From: Gambelia wislizenii
Lineage: Eukaryota; Chordata; Lepidosauria; Squamata; Crotaphytidae
NCBI GenBank assembly: GCA_030847615.1
Contig: JAUMIR010000001.1
Location: 444,780,687 to 444,844,686 of the forward strand
Reading direction: 5' to 3'
DNA length: 64,000 bases
Part shown: piece by piece, positions 40,710 through 52,215 of the stretch
Layout: every line of letters starts with the position of its first letter
Numbering within the stretch: position 1 is the first letter of the stretch
The notes under the pieces: generated by a model
Told to the model about the DNA's origin: nothing
The model's input: the letters and a program-made list of their open reading frames with translations, nothing else
Database searches by the model: none
Position numbers and translations under genes: made by a program

Positions 40710-42768
40710 TTTATTATTATTATCTTTATTAGAATTTTTCCCATAATATATAAAACGACAAAGAAAACATAACATAACATAACATATCATAACATAACAT
40801 AGGCCCTAAGGCATAAAAACTAACCACCAAAAACATAAACATAAATATGAACATAATCAACTTCCATCATTCCATCTTCCTGTTGGGCTTTATAACTTCA
40901 AATAAATTCCTCACCATCAAATACCTACTAGATTTCCTCTTAGTTCAATTGTTTCTCTTTACTTCCCCTTATTAATTCTTTCTTCAACTATTACTCTGTT
41001 ACAACATCCAATTGTTTCCCCAGTATTCTTTCCATAATTTACTCATTTTTTCCCCAATCTTGTAAATCCTTCAATGTTTTCCCTTCATCTATTATAATGG
41101 ATAATTTATCCATCTTATACATTTCACAAAGCTTTTCTATCCATTCCTCTACGGTGGGAACTTCCTTCCCTTTCCATTTTTTTGCAATTACTAGTCTGGC
41201 GGCCGTAATCACATATAATAATACCTTTCTATATTTTCCCCTTATATCTCCGTCCACTCTATCCAACATATTTAGCAAATATATCTCTGGTTGTAGTGGG
41301 TACTCGATCTCTAATGTCCTGTTTAGTAGCCTATGAACCTTCCCCCCAATTTTTTTTATTTTCTTACATTCCCACCAAACATGGTAATATGTGCCTTTCG
41401 AGTTGCCACATTTCCAACAATTATTAGATATATTCTTATAAATCTTATTCAATTTTTCAGGTGTCATATACCACAAATTCATTATCTTATAGTAATTTTC
41501 TTGCAAATTATTACTTTTAGTAAATTTTATATTTTTACTCCACACTGTTTCCCACTGTTCTAATTGTATCTCATGACCCATAAATTGTGCCCACTTCACC
41601 ATATAATTCTTTATTACTTCCTTTTCTTGACTAAAGCCCAGTAAGAGTTTATATATTCTTGAAGTTATTTTCTTTTTCCCTTTGTCTTTCAATATCTGGT
41701 CAAATTCTGTTTGTTCACTTTCTATTCCATCTAGTTTCAAATCCATTTTAAATTTTTCCATTAATTGTCTGTGCAGAAACCAATGACATTCTATGCCCTC
41801 ATGCCTTAATTCTTCCTGCGTTTTCATTTTATATTGTACTCCATCTTTCTTTAGGATTTCCTCATACGTTAACCATTCTCCTTTAAATAAACTTTCCCTT
41901 TGATAAAACGCTTCATGGGTAGAAACCCATGTTGGTATCTTTGAGTAAATCCACCTTTTATATTTCTCCCAAACTCTCCATATAGCTTTTCTGACAAAAT
42001 GATGTCCAAACTCCTTATGTACCACCTCTTTCTTATACCAGATATAAGCATGGAATCCATATCTTAAATTAAACCCTTCTAACCGTAGCAGTCTCTTGTC
42101 TTTTAAATGTATCCATTCCGAGATCCAGTTTAGGCAACTTGCATTATAATATAATTCCAAATCTGGAAGTCCCAGTCCGCCCCTTTCCTTAGATTCCACT
42201 AATATTTGCCTCTTTATTCTTGGTTTTTTCCCAGCCCAGATAAATTTAGCCAAATCTTTGTTCCAATCTTTAAATATCACAGATGAAGATAGAATGGGAA
42301 TATTTTGAAATAAATACATCACTCTTGGAAGTACATTCATATTTACTGTTGCAATTCTTCCTAGTAAAGATAGTCTTAATTTCGTCCATCTCCTCAGATC
42401 TTCTTTAATTTCTCTCCATCCTTTAATATAATTATTCTTATACAGATCTATCTTTCTGTTTGTTATATTTATCCCTAAATATCTTCCCTTCTTTCCCATC
42501 TTGAAATTCGATATTTTCTCTAATGCATCTTCTTCATACTTAGACATATTTTTAGTTATTACTATTGTTTTTTCTTTATTAATTTTAAATCCAGCTAATT
42601 TCCCGTATTCCTCAATTGTTCTCACTAATTTATTGATACTCTCCTTCGGATTATCTAGAAAAAAGACAAGGTCACCCGCAAAGGCTTTATATTTAAATTC
42701 ACTTTTTTATACTTTCACTCCTCTAATCTCTGAATCATTATTGATTTTTCTATTAAGAATTCTTAATA
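40710..42768 (-). mobile_element. L1-clade LINE, 5'-truncated, in CR1
   Basis: GAGACCAGCTATTTT occurs at 40695-40709 and 42769-42783, a perfect 15-bp target duplication. The 3' end is at the left: minus strand ...AATAAAGATAATAATAATAA. 2.06 kb, reverse to the CR1 it interrupts. The 3' UTR is 40710-41038; the rest is ORF2. Confidence 0.92.
41039..42768 (-). pseudogene. L1-clade ORF2, RT palm end to C-terminus
   Basis: The frame opens in the RT: a stop after EIRGVKV, then FAGDLVFFLDNP where FADD is expected (one catalytic Asp reads Gly), TIEEYGKLAGFKINKEKT, YLGINITN, RIATVNMNVLPRVMYLFQNI, FIWAGKKPRIK, KERGGLGLPDLELYYNA. The C-terminal finger is CWKCGNSKGTYYHVWWECKK (about residues 408-427 of the 528-codon frame 42625-41039). 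That open frame is long and uninterrupted, so the copy is fairly young. Endonuclease and first RT motifs were lost by 5' truncation. Confidence 0.9.
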
Positions 42769-43640
42769 GAGACCAGCTATTTTAGATCCAGTCCTAACCA
42801 ATAGGGATGATCTGGTTAATGGTGTGGAAGTGGTGGGATCCTTAGGAGAGTGACCATGTTCTCCTGGAGTTAGTTATACAGAGGAAAGGGATAGCCAAGC
42901 ATAGTCAGACATGCATTCTAGACTTTAAGAAAGCTGATTTTAGTAACCTTAGGGAATTACTGGGGGTGAGCCCATGGTAAGGAATACTAAAAGAGAAGGG
43001 AGTTCATGAGGGATAGGAGTTTCTTAAAAGTGAGATATTGAAGGCACAACTTCAGACAGTTCCAATGAGGAGGAAAAAGGGGAGGTGTATAAAGAAACCA
43101 GGATGGATGTTGAAAGAACTCTCAACTGAGATTAAACTTTAAAAGGACATGTACAAGAAATGGGAAAAGGAGGAAATCACCAAAGAAGAATTCAAGCAAT
43201 TAGCCAGCTCATGTAGGGGGAAAGTCAGAAAAGCTAAAGCACAGATGGAGCGCAGGCTTACTAGAGAGGTTAAAAACAATAAAAAGGGATTTTTTTAAAA
43301 AAAAATGTCCATAGTAAAAGGAAGGACGAGGAAATGGTAGGGCCACTGTGTGGAGAAGATGGTGAAAGGCTAACAGAGGACAGAGAAAAGGCAGAACTAC
43401 TTTAACACCTTCTTTGCTTCAGTCTTCTCCCAAAGAGGGAAGAGTGCTCAACCAGGGGGAAATGGAGCAGATGATACAGTAGGGGAAATACAGCACAGAA
43501 TTGGTAAAGAGGTAGTTCAGGAATACCTGTCCAGTATAAATGAGTTCAAGTCTCCAGGGCCAGATGAACTTCATCCAAGGGTATTAAAAAAAACTGGCAA
43601 TAGTAATCTCAGAACCACTGTCAATAATCTGCCAGGGGAG

Positions 43641-43897
43641 AGATTTTGGAAAAGAGCATAAGAGCTAGTAAGGGGCCCCTTGTACCACATCCCAAACAAA
43701 ACTTACATGCACATAACCTATACATTGATATGTCACTAATAGGATTCTAGCCAAGGCCTAGATATTTTTCAATCTGTGCAGAGACAGGAGAGGACAGAGG
43801 ATAACTGGTATCTCCAGGCATGCTGTCACTTTATTTATTTGGTTTACGGCCTACCTTTGTCCCCAAACTGGGATTCAAGATGGCTCATAACAAAAAG
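43641..43897. other. Unassigned, with a reversed LINE tail
   Basis: 43830-43885 (TTTATTTATTTGGTTTACGG, then GGGATTCAAGATGGCTCATAA) is a worn LINE terminus in reverse. Nothing else recognised. Confidence 0.45.
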
Positions 43898-44460
43898 GGG
43901 GCTCTCTCTTTGGCTTTTCTTTACAAACGAAGATTCAGGAAGGACTCATCCCACGCTTTCTGCATGCGCACTGATGACTAAAAAGGCCAATCTGAGATAA
44001 ACAAGTCCAGTTGCAGAAAGCACAGCAGAAGGTTTCCTTGGATGATGTTTCTGGGTTGTGATTCTTTCTGCGTTGCCCTTTCTCTTCAAGACTTGTTCAG
44101 TGTGAGTTCTCAAATAAGGCTGCAGCATTGTGGATAGTGCGTCTCCATGTCTCCCGATGTGAGCCCAGGGCGGATCATTGTTGGTGATCAATTTGGCCAA
44201 GCCTGAGATGTTGTTTCAGGGAGTCCTTGTATCACTTTTTTGGAGCACCCCTCTTACACTGACCTGTGGTGAGTTCACCGTAGAGTACTATTTTGGGGAG
44301 GCGATGGTCCTCCATCCTAGAAATGTGCCCTGCCCAATGCAGCTGTGTTCTCAATATCATGGCCTCAATGCTGGTGATCCCTGCTTGCTCAAGGACAGCC
44401 ACATTCGTCACATAGTCAGTCCAGTGTATATTTAGGATTGTGCGTATACAGCATAGCTCA
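43898..44460 (-). pseudogene. APE-type LINE 3' end, copy 3 of 3
   Basis: Minus-strand pieces match copies 1 and 2: LEQAGITSIEAMILRTQL, GHISRMEDHRLPK, the KDSLKQHLRLG stretch, and the finger-like end followed by a stop. It extends further 5' than copy 2, to about 44460 (GTATACGCACAATCC on the minus strand), as copy 1 does. 3' end AAAGAGAGAGC, no poly(A). A target duplication is not clear. Confidence 0.8.
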
Positions 44461-45608
44461 AAACATCATTAGGGTACTCAAGCCTCTCTCCCATGACAAG
44501 GGGACATCAATGGAGAGGAAATGGGGGCTAGGCAGGCATAAAAAGCCTTGATAAAAAGGATCTTCACTGACAGAGTCTTTGTTAAATGGGGTATACCTGT
44601 ATCATAATTTTATGCTAATAATGGTAAGACAATTAATGCACCAAATAACATGTCCTAGCTACAAGAAACCTGGAGACTAGTGGCTCTTAAAATATTGTTG
44701 GACTGCAGTGCCTATCATTCTGCATCATTGGCCATGCTGGTGAGGGCTGGTGGGAGTTACAGTCCAACAATATCTGGACAGGTGCATGTTTCTTTCCTTT
44801 GCTCTATAAGGAAACCACAGAACTAGAAAAACACTGCTCTTTTATTTTGGCACTGCACATTCCATGCTGACTAGGGGATTCTGAAAATTACAGTCCCCAA
44901 AAGTGCATTCCTACGCTCTGGGTAGCCATTTTAAAACCCTGTGCCTGCCTGCTCCCTGCCATCACCACATGTGCAGTGCTAGCTACTTGGAAGATTCAGC
45001 ATTATTGCAGAGCACTGCAAATACTAAATATCTGGAGTGGCATGAGAAATACATAAGCCTTTGTATGGTGATAGCAGCATCCCATCATCCAGCTATAGGG
45101 GCAGGGAGCTAGGCTGTGGAGGATTTTCAGTAGAGCCATGCGGTGCTTCCCTTGAGCCAAGTGCTGGAAGGAAATGAAATTTCAGCAGTCATGAAAGAAA
45201 ACTCAGGAAACATTCTTCTGCTCAAATGCAAAAGTGATGCTGAGTTTTCTAAATCAATACCTTCACCTTCTAAAATGTTCCAGAAGAGCCTGTAATGATT
45301 TTTAATCTATTCTAAATGTCAGAACAAACAGCATTTCTTCACAAATCCTCAACTGGAGAGAGGCAAAAGATGAGCAGGCAGCACTGTCCCATCTCTCACA
45401 CCGCTGCCCATAATTATGGTTGACTCTGCACCAGGCTTTTAACGGGCAAAGCTTTGCACTGGTGCTCAAGGGGAGATGATACTGTAAAATACATAAACTA
45501 CCACCTGTGTCACCATGGCCCAGTCAAACGCTGTTGTTTTTTAAAAAAACACATTCTGTAACCAATCTAAATGCTTAGGTAAACCATTTAGCTTGAATGT
45601 ATGACAGG
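44461..45608. other. Mostly unassigned; palindromic MITE at 44688-44784
   Basis: 44688-44784 is an inverted repeat (AATATTGTTGGACTGCAGTG pairs with AGTTACAGTCCAACAATAT) with GGCCATGCTGG in the middle, a common sauropsid MITE. The rest shows no gene. Confidence 0.55.
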
Positions 45609-45831
45609 GGGCTCTTTCACACTATAGAATTACAGCACTATGATTCTTCTTTAACTCCCATGGATACATCCTATAGAATCCTTGGGATTACAATTTGGTG
45701 AGGCACTAGAGCTCTTTGGCTGATAATTCTAAAGATCCTCCCTAAACTGCAAATCCCATGTTTCCACAGCATGGAACCATGGCAGTTAAAGTGAAACCAC
45801 AGCAATATCATTGTGTAATATGAAAGAGCCC
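45609..45831. mobile_element. Inverted-repeat MITE with GGGCTCTTTCACA ends
   Basis: GGGCTCTTTCACACTATAGA at the left, TAATATGAAAGAGCCC at the right; internally ACTCCCATGG/CCATGGCAGTTAAAG and GGATTACAATTTGGTGAGG/CCTCCCTAAACTGCAAATCC. 223 bp, no ORF. Related to 36340-36566. Confidence 0.75.
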
Positions 45832-46384
45832 AAGGTACAACCATGCTGCTCTGGACTGGAGGGCTACAGGTCAAGAATGGTGGAGTCCCAACAGGGCCCT
45901 ACTTAGTCAGAGCTGGTGGCTCTCATGTAGCAGATGGTGACTCAGTTCCTGGCTTTAGTCTGAACTTTAAAGGAGTTATTCAGGGTGCCAAACCCTCCCC
46001 TCCCAAATAGGTTCAGAACTATGGATATCTCTCTTTAAGTTTAGAGAAAACCCCAAAGCAGATTCACAGCTCCATTGAAATGGATTCCATTAGCCCCCAC
46101 AGTCCCCACCGTTAAATAAGATGAAGCAGCTATCTTAAATACCTATAACAGATTCAAGATGACATGAAAGGTTGACAAATTGTTATAATTTGTTTTTATT
46201 ACACTGATGGAGTGGGGAGAAGCACTTGTTGGAGTTTCTGCCTCACATGCCAAAATCACTGGCCTGGCTAAGTGCCTTGACTGGAATAGGGGCAAGCAGG
46301 GAGGATTTACTGTTCTACCTCAGGAAGCAGAACGTCTTCAGCCAATTCTAGTTCTTCATTTCCTTCAAGTGCTGCCATCTATAA
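45832..46384. other. Unassigned interval
   Basis: No gene, RNA or repeat end recognised. Confidence 0.4.
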
Positions 46385-46458
46385 CCTGTTTTGAGGTTAT
46401 AGCCACTGGTAGAGGGTTGGACTAGATAGCCCTGGGATGCCTTCCAATTCTATTATTG
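46385..46458 (+). mobile_element. CR1 3' tail fragment
   Basis: GAGGGTTGGACTAGATAGCCC, then CTTCCAATTCTATTATTG: the CR1 terminus with a worn ATTCTATG tail. Confidence 0.7.
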
Positions 46459-46476
46459 TAACTCAGTTCATAACAG

Positions 46477-46784
46477 GAGATTACCAGATGTGGGGAAACG
46501 TGGAAAAAAACCATGTCCCAAACCATGTCAGAAGAACATGACAAGAACAGAAAGGGCGACATTATCAGACACCCATGTCCCCAGCTGTTCACAGGGTATA
46601 GTGCTGGTGTGGACAAGGCTTCACTTTTGTATTGATGAGGCTAAGCTGCCAATATAAAGGGACACCTTATTCACGCCTGTGCTATGCCCCCGGAATGCCG
46701 AAGGACAACAATGTCTGATAATGCCACCCATTTCTGTTCTTGCCGTGTTCTTCTGATGTGGTTTTTGCCACGTCTGATAATCTC
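46477..46784. mobile_element. MITE with GAGATTATCAGA ends, 310-bp subfamily
   Basis: Left GAGATTACCAGATGTGG, right CCACGTCTGATAATCTC. Each arm of about 80 bp is inverted (AGAAGAACATGACAAGAACAG pairs with CTGTTCTTGCCGTGTTCTTCT) and ends in a second copy of the terminal word: GACATTATCAGACA at about 46559 and TGTCTGATAATGCC at about 46712. Flanks AACAG and CTTAG do not give a clear duplication. No ORF. Confidence 0.8.
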
Positions 46785-46789
46785 CTTAG

Positions 46790-47340
46790 AGGGGGGATGG
46801 GCTTCAGGGGTTATATCACACCACAAGGAGACCTTGGAGGACTACACCCACTGCCACACACCCCATGCAAAACAAACTCCAAAGACATTGGCCCCAGATG
46901 TCCTCTAGTGGGTGTAAAGTTTTGCCATGTTCTGCCAGGAGAGCATTTTTTAAAGTTCACATCCAGATCACTCCCTGTTATTAAAAAAGGCCTCCCCTAG
47001 ACCTAAAATGCTGGGGAGGGCATAGCAAAATGACCCACCCAGGCTTCCAGAGGGCATTTGGGGACACTGTGTGTCCCAAAAATCTGGAAAAAAATTGGAT
47101 CTAGGAGGCCCTTGGGGCCACATAAACAGCTCTGGGGGCCACAGGCAGTTCATGAGCCACACTTTCCGTTCCCCTGCCTTAAAGGATATGGTGGCGGCAG
47201 AGCTGAGGAAAAATATATTTTTTGATTTTAAGTCCCCTAATCTTCCTGATAGTACAGCCACTGGGAAAGCTCTAAGTAGAACTTACCCAATGTTCTTGGA
47301 TAAGTCTTCTGTTTAACCTTCCTCCCACAGAGACTTCTAA
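46790..47340. other. Unassigned interval
   Basis: Overlapping frames under 100 codons on both strands; no recognisable motif. Confidence 0.4.
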
Positions 47341-47491
47341 GACCAGCTTGTGGGGGCAATTAGCTAACACACATTGGAAACTGTTTAATGCAGTGTAGAT
47401 GTGTAAATAGCTATTGCTTAAAACAATTTGTAAGCCGCTCTGATAGCCTTGTGGCTGAAGAGCGGGAAATAAATAAATAAATAAATAAATG
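47341..47491 (+). mobile_element. SINE 3' half with the alternative tail
   Basis: CAGCTTGTGGGGGCAATTAGC, GCAGTGTAGATGTGTAAAT, TTGTAAGCCGCTCTGATAGC, TTGTGGCTGAAGAGC and (AAAT)n, nearly identical to the 3' half of 5334-5612. Confidence 0.85.
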
Positions 47492-47518
47492 TATATTATA
47501 ATTTAAATTAACATATGG

Positions 47519-49473
47519 GGGTTGTCCAAGCAGTGAAAAAACTCCTCACAGAATGCAAGGGGAATCCTACCTGTCCTAATGGCATTCTGAGTGATTTTGC
47601 CATATTGTGAAGAGGGGGGGGAGGCCAAAAACCTCACCAGAAAAGCCTTCATGGCTTTCCCTGTTTCTTTTCAAAACCAATGAGGGGGTGCACGTTTCTA
47701 CTTGTTCGAACAAGCGAGTGGATTTGATTTGCTTGCTCAAATGAGAGGGAGCACAAATCTGATTGGCCAGACATGCAGGGGGAGTTGCTGACAGGGCAAA
47801 CACCCTCAGCTGCCATTTCCCTCCCCCTGAAGCGATCAGGGATGGGGAAGGGAGGTGGGCAGCTGTCATTACCACCCACCCACCCCATCCACTGCTGTCA
47901 TCGCCCCCATGGAGATTGGGTGAGGTAGGAGGGTGACTGCCATCCTCTCCCCCTTCCCTAATTTCTCCCCCTGCTGCCGCCATCACCATGCTGCTGCCCC
48001 CCCCCACACCAGCTGTTATCTTTGGATGCAAAGCTTATGGGGGCTGCTGGGGGGAAACCACCATTAAGACAAGTTGTAGCTGCTGCGACTTGCTCTTACT
48101 GCAGGGCACTTTGTCCCCCCTCCCTCATATAGATGGGGCTTGGTGTGTCACTCACTGCACTGTTTTCTTTTCTAGGCTAGTGGCCCCCCTTGCTGCTCAT
48201 TATAGCAACTGGGTTAATGAAAAGAGTTCAACTACATCATACAAAAAAGTGCTAGAAACCATTTCAGTTGTTGTTCAACATTTTCCACTGTACCAGATTT
48301 AGTGCATCTCACTCAAGTGCAACTTCTCTCTACTCCAAAAGATCTTGGTTCAAGAGAATCTTAAGTGGAAATCATACATGTGGTGTGCTGCATCCCATGA
48401 TGGCCCTATATAGTCTTCTTCTATTGGTTTTATAGAAGACATTACACATAGAGTAAATCAAGCCTAAACTCTCCCTAGAAACCAACTGAGACTGTCATAC
48501 TTTGGACATATCATGAGAAGACATGACTCACTAGAAAAGACAACAATGCTTGTTAGGAAGGCAGTAGGAAAAGAGGAAGATCACAGCCCAGATGGATAGA
48601 TTCAATCAAGGAAGCCTTGGCCCTGAGTTTGTAAAAGCTGAGCCAGGTTGTTAATGACAGGGTGATTCGGAGGTTTCCCATTCATAGGGTACCCATAAGT
48701 CAAAGTCAGTGGCGGTTACTGTAACAACAAAACACCTCAAATGTAACTTTCAAAGCAGGGGCCTGTCTATATGTGTGTGTGTGGGAAACATAGTTCCCTG
48801 CAGTAAGAGCAAGTCACAGCAGCTGTGAGTTGTCTTAATGGGGTTTCCCCCCCCCCAGAAGCCCCCAGAAGCTTCACTTCCCAGATGACAGCTGGTGCAG
48901 GGACAACAGCACGGTGATGGAGGGAAAAGCAGGGAAGGGGGAGAGGATGGCAGCTGCCCTTCCACCTCCCCCAATCCCCATGAGGCGATGGTAAAGCAAC
49001 AGTGTGGAGGAGGAAACCCGGGGAAGGGGGAGAGGATGGCAGCCTCCTCCTATCTCCCCCAACCCCATGAGGTGATGGCAACAGTGGCCAGGGTGGGTGG
49101 GTGGTAATGAAAGCTGCTCGCCTCCTTTTCCCATCCTGGATCACTGGGGGGGATGGCGGCTGCAGGCGCTTGCCCTCTCAACAAGCCCTGCCCTCTGTGC
49201 ACATCTGGCCAATCAGATTTGCACTTCCTCTCATTTGGGTAAGTGAATCAAATCGACTGGCTTGTCCTAACAAGCAGAAATGCATACCACCTTGTTGTTT
49301 TTGAAAAGAAACAGGGAAAGCCACAAATGTTTTTCTGGTGAGGTTTTTGGCCTTTTTTGCCCCCCTCCTTCACAATATGGCAAAATCACTCAGAATGCCA
49401 TTAGGACAAATAAGATTCTCCTCGCACTCCACGAGGAGTTTTTTCACCATTTGGACACCCCTCAGTCTTGGAT
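47519..49473. mobile_element. Fold-back element of 1.95 kb with arms of more than 600 bp
   Basis: Left arm 47519-48146 and right arm 48756-49473 are reverse complements over most of their length. Examples: GTGAAAAAACTCCTC with GAGGAGTTTTTTCAC; TCCTAATGGCATTCTGAGTG with CACTCAGAATGCCATTAGGA; CTTGCTCTTACTGCAGGG with CCCTGCAGTAAGAGCAAG. Termini GGTTGTCCAA and TTGGACACC. The arms are GC-rich and poly-G/C interrupted; the right arm has an 89-bp tandem duplication (units start at 48932 and 49021). The 610-bp centre holds an RTE tail. No transposase frame. Confidence 0.85.
48483..48718 (+). pseudogene. BovB-like RTE 3' end inside the fold-back element
   Basis: Pieces read LSYFGHIMRRHDSLEKTTML, a basic GKRKIT-like stretch, IDSIKEALALSL-like codons, then tail GACAGGGTGATTCGG, TAGGGTACCCATAAGTC and GTAACAACAAAAC. 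Typical C-terminus of RTE ORF2, only about 235 bp; RT catalytic part absent. Confidence 0.7.
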
Positions 49474-50984
49474 CTTCAGGCCTTCTACCATGTTTGATGC
49501 ACACATATTCCCAAAAGCCTGCCATTTCATAGGAATTAGATTCATTCTGCCCATTTTCTTGTCAGGAGAGGGAAAGATGCGCAGACATCATTAGACTCCT
49601 TTCTCAGGGGGCCTTTTAAAAATCTTCTGTTGTTTCTAATATATCTTGCTGGCTGTGCCTTTGCCTTCCCCTTCTTCCACTATATTGAACCACAGGAACA
49701 AAAAGTGGTGGAGATTTGGAAATGATGAATTTGCTGAAACAGATCATCTTGAAGATACCCCCATGCTTCACCTGCTGAGAGAAGTCAAGATTTCTGAGGA
49801 CCCCAAGAGGTTTAATGACAAGTGCTAAGCCATTTAGAAGAATAACATATAGGTTGATATAGTGGCTTACTGAATCTATTAGCCTCATGGCAAAAGGTAC
49901 AAACAGCTCCTATCCATCAGCTGAGCAACCCCAAACTGGCTAGCAGTAGCTTTAGCCCGGGTGGGTGATTTTGATAGACATGCAGTCAAATATGGTTCCA
50001 TCACCTTAAGATAGTCAGGTGGAAGTAGAATGGCATCATGAAGAAGCAAAGGGCTTCTAGCAAGTGGGAGGAATAGCTAGGGATGGAATGAAGCCTCAGA
50101 TAGAGAAAAGGCCCAGCAGGAACTTAGCTGCAGGTCCTCATCTCCCCCTCTTTCTCACACACACACAAACACAAACACACACACACTGGTGTTCTGAGTG
50201 GTGGTCAGTTAGCAGAATGAGAAAGAGCAATTTCCTTTTTCCATTTGATCTCAATCTTACTGTTCAAGAGTAAGTGCACTTGTCAAAAAACCAGGCGAGG
50301 ATATAGCGTGTTGTCTGCCCCCAATCATTTCTCTCCCGTAAGGATGTAAACAGCTCAGCTTGTCTCCCCATCCCCACCTTTTTTTTTCTTTTTCTTTTTT
50401 CTTTTTTTTTGATGGCTCAAGAGCAGAAAATCTATGAAATCTTGTCCTCGGAGGGGGGGGGGAATGTTTGTGAGATCACTTAACTTGGATAATATTTGTA
50501 ACACAGTTTTATCCCTTTCGTGTTCATATGATACAAATGAAAAGAGATGGCATTTTCTGGATTTAAAAAATAAATTTTTCAAGAGTGGTGTGGATTATTT
50601 TAGTACTTTGTTGTTGTTTTTAATGCATGGACTTTATGGCTGGAATTCAGTTTATTATACTATTTTACATTAAAATTTTGGTTTCATAAGATTGTTACTT
50701 GTCCTGATCATGTGAACTCAAGAACATAAAATGAGCCATATTGGATTAAAGTAAAGCTCTCTCTAGCCCAACACTCCATTTACAAACTGGTTAATCCATT
50801 ATCCACAGGAAGGCCACTAAGCAGGATATGAGTGCAGTTGCACCCTCCATTTTGCATTCCACAGCAACTGATACACAGTGGTATATTGTCTCTGACACCA
50901 GCAGGAGTAAAGCCACCCTGATAGGCCCATCCTCTGTGGATTTATTCAGTCATCTTCTAAAGCCCTCCAGGTTGGCAGTCATAG
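49474..50984. other. Unassigned interval
   Basis: AC-rich simple sequence at 50158-50188, poly-T near 50380-50410, G9 near 50453. Frames under 105 codons lack motifs. Confidence 0.45.
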
Positions 50985-51614
50985 TTATATTTGAAGGGAT
51001 GTCATACTGAGGATGAAGCAAGCTTGCTTTCTGCTGCTCCAGAGACTAGGGAGATTATCAGACACAGCAAAAATTGTGTCAGAAGATTACAACCAGAACG
51101 GGCTCCATTATCAGATGACATCATCCTTTGGTGTCCCTGGGGCATACCGTGGCTGTGAGTAAGGCATCTCTTTTTATTGGTGGCTTGTCCCTGTCAATGA
51201 AAAAGGAAAGCCTTGTGCATGGCAGTGCTACGGCTATGCTCTGGTAATGACTAAGGGCATGGTCGTCTGAGAATAACGTTCTTGCTGTTCCCATTGCATT
51301 CTTTTGATGTGGTTTGGAACACTTTTTTCCCCCATGTTTCACCATATCTGATAATCTCCAAGGACATGGAACAATAAACTCAAACTACAGGAAAAGAGAG
51401 TCCACCTAAACATTAGAAAGAACTTCCTGATAGCAAGAGCTGTTCAGCAGTGGAATGCAATGCCTTGGAGTGTGGTGGAGTCTCCTACTTTGAGGTTTTT
51501 AAACAGAAGCTGGATGGTCATTTGTCAGGAATGCTTTGATTGGGTATTCCTGCATGGCAGGGGGTTGGACTAGATGGCCCTTGTGGTCTCTTCCAACTCT
51601 GTGATTCTATGATT
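50985..51614 (+). pseudogene. CR1 3' end, split by a MITE
   Basis: ATTTGAAGGGATGTCATACTG and CTGCTGCTCCAGAGACTAG (to 51045), then after the MITE GACATGGAACAATAAACTC, CTAAACATTAGAAAGAACTT, AGCAGGGGGTTGGACTAGA-like terminus (51560) and ATTCTATGATTCT. Only the last ORF2 codons and the UTR. Confidence 0.85.
51051..51358. mobile_element. MITE with GAGATTATCAGA ends, 310-bp subfamily, in CR1
   Basis: Left GAGATTATCAGACACAGC, right CATATCTGATAATCTC, flanks CTAGG (51046-51050) and CAAGG (51359-51363). The CR1 is continuous outside these points, so the flanks are the target duplication with one change. An internal copy of the terminal word (CCATTATCAGATGAC) lies at about 51109. 308 bp. Confidence 0.88.
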
Positions 51615-51619
51615 CTAGG

Positions 51620-52210
51620 GAGATTATCAGACAGGAACAAAAAAAGTGTTCCTATCCCACAATCTCCTCTTCCGCCCCTGATCTGACCCTGTCCCGGCAC
51701 AGTAATAAAAATTTACAGACCTACCTTGAGTAGCATCAACAGGCAGCCCAGGAGTGAATGGAGCTCTAATGAAGCTCCGTTCACTTCCTGGAGTGAAATC
51801 CTACGGATTCTCATGAGAAGACATGAGTGCAGGAAATTCAAAAATAAAAACCCAAATAGAGCAAAAAAAAAAAAAAAAGTTGCTAAAAGCACATACACAC
51901 ACTTTAAAACTTCCAAGTAAACCAAGGAAGTTTTTAAAAAGTGTGTCACTTACCGGAGGTGTTTTGGTAGGGACCTCCCATTGATGCTGGGATCTCTCCA
52001 GCATAACAGAGCACCTTTTCACTTGCAAGAACATCCGCAATAGAACATCCAATCTATTGATGGCTTCTCCTATCAATAAAAAGCAGTGCTGACAGAACAG
52101 CAGCAGAACGGGTGCATTACAAGGGGAAAACAACGGCATCTGAAAAGGGAGCCTTTTAGCGGATCTCCTGGCATTTGTGTAACACCACTTTTAATGCACC
52201 TGATAATCTC
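51620..52210. mobile_element. MITE with GAGATTATCAGA ends, 600-bp subfamily, best copy
   Basis: Left GAGATTATCAGACAGGAAC, right CACCTGATAATCTC. Flanks CTAGG (51615-51619) and CTATG (52211-52215); the target was the CR1 tail TTCTATG, so CTATG is the original. Contains an A15 run at about 51864-51880. No ORF. Confidence 0.88.
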
Positions 52211-52215
52211 CTATG

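Larger units (their letters stand above)
38936..43640 (+). mobile_element. CR1 LINE with ORF1 and ORF2 5' half, split by L1
   Basis: 38936-40709 holds ORF1 and the ORF2 endonuclease; 42784-43640 resumes in the linker before the RT (CAGTCCTAACCAATAGGGATG, AGGAATACCTGTCCAGTAT, CCAGGGCCAGATGAACTTC). The RT and the 3' end are missing, so this copy is cut at its 3' side, probably by a later deletion. An L1 with its own target duplication sits at 40710-42768. Confidence 0.88.

Noticed and set aside
43885..44480. Target duplication GCTCATAACAAAA / GCTCAAAACATCA for LINE copy 3
   Set aside because: Only about 10 of 13 positions agree and the sequence is A-rich; not convincing.
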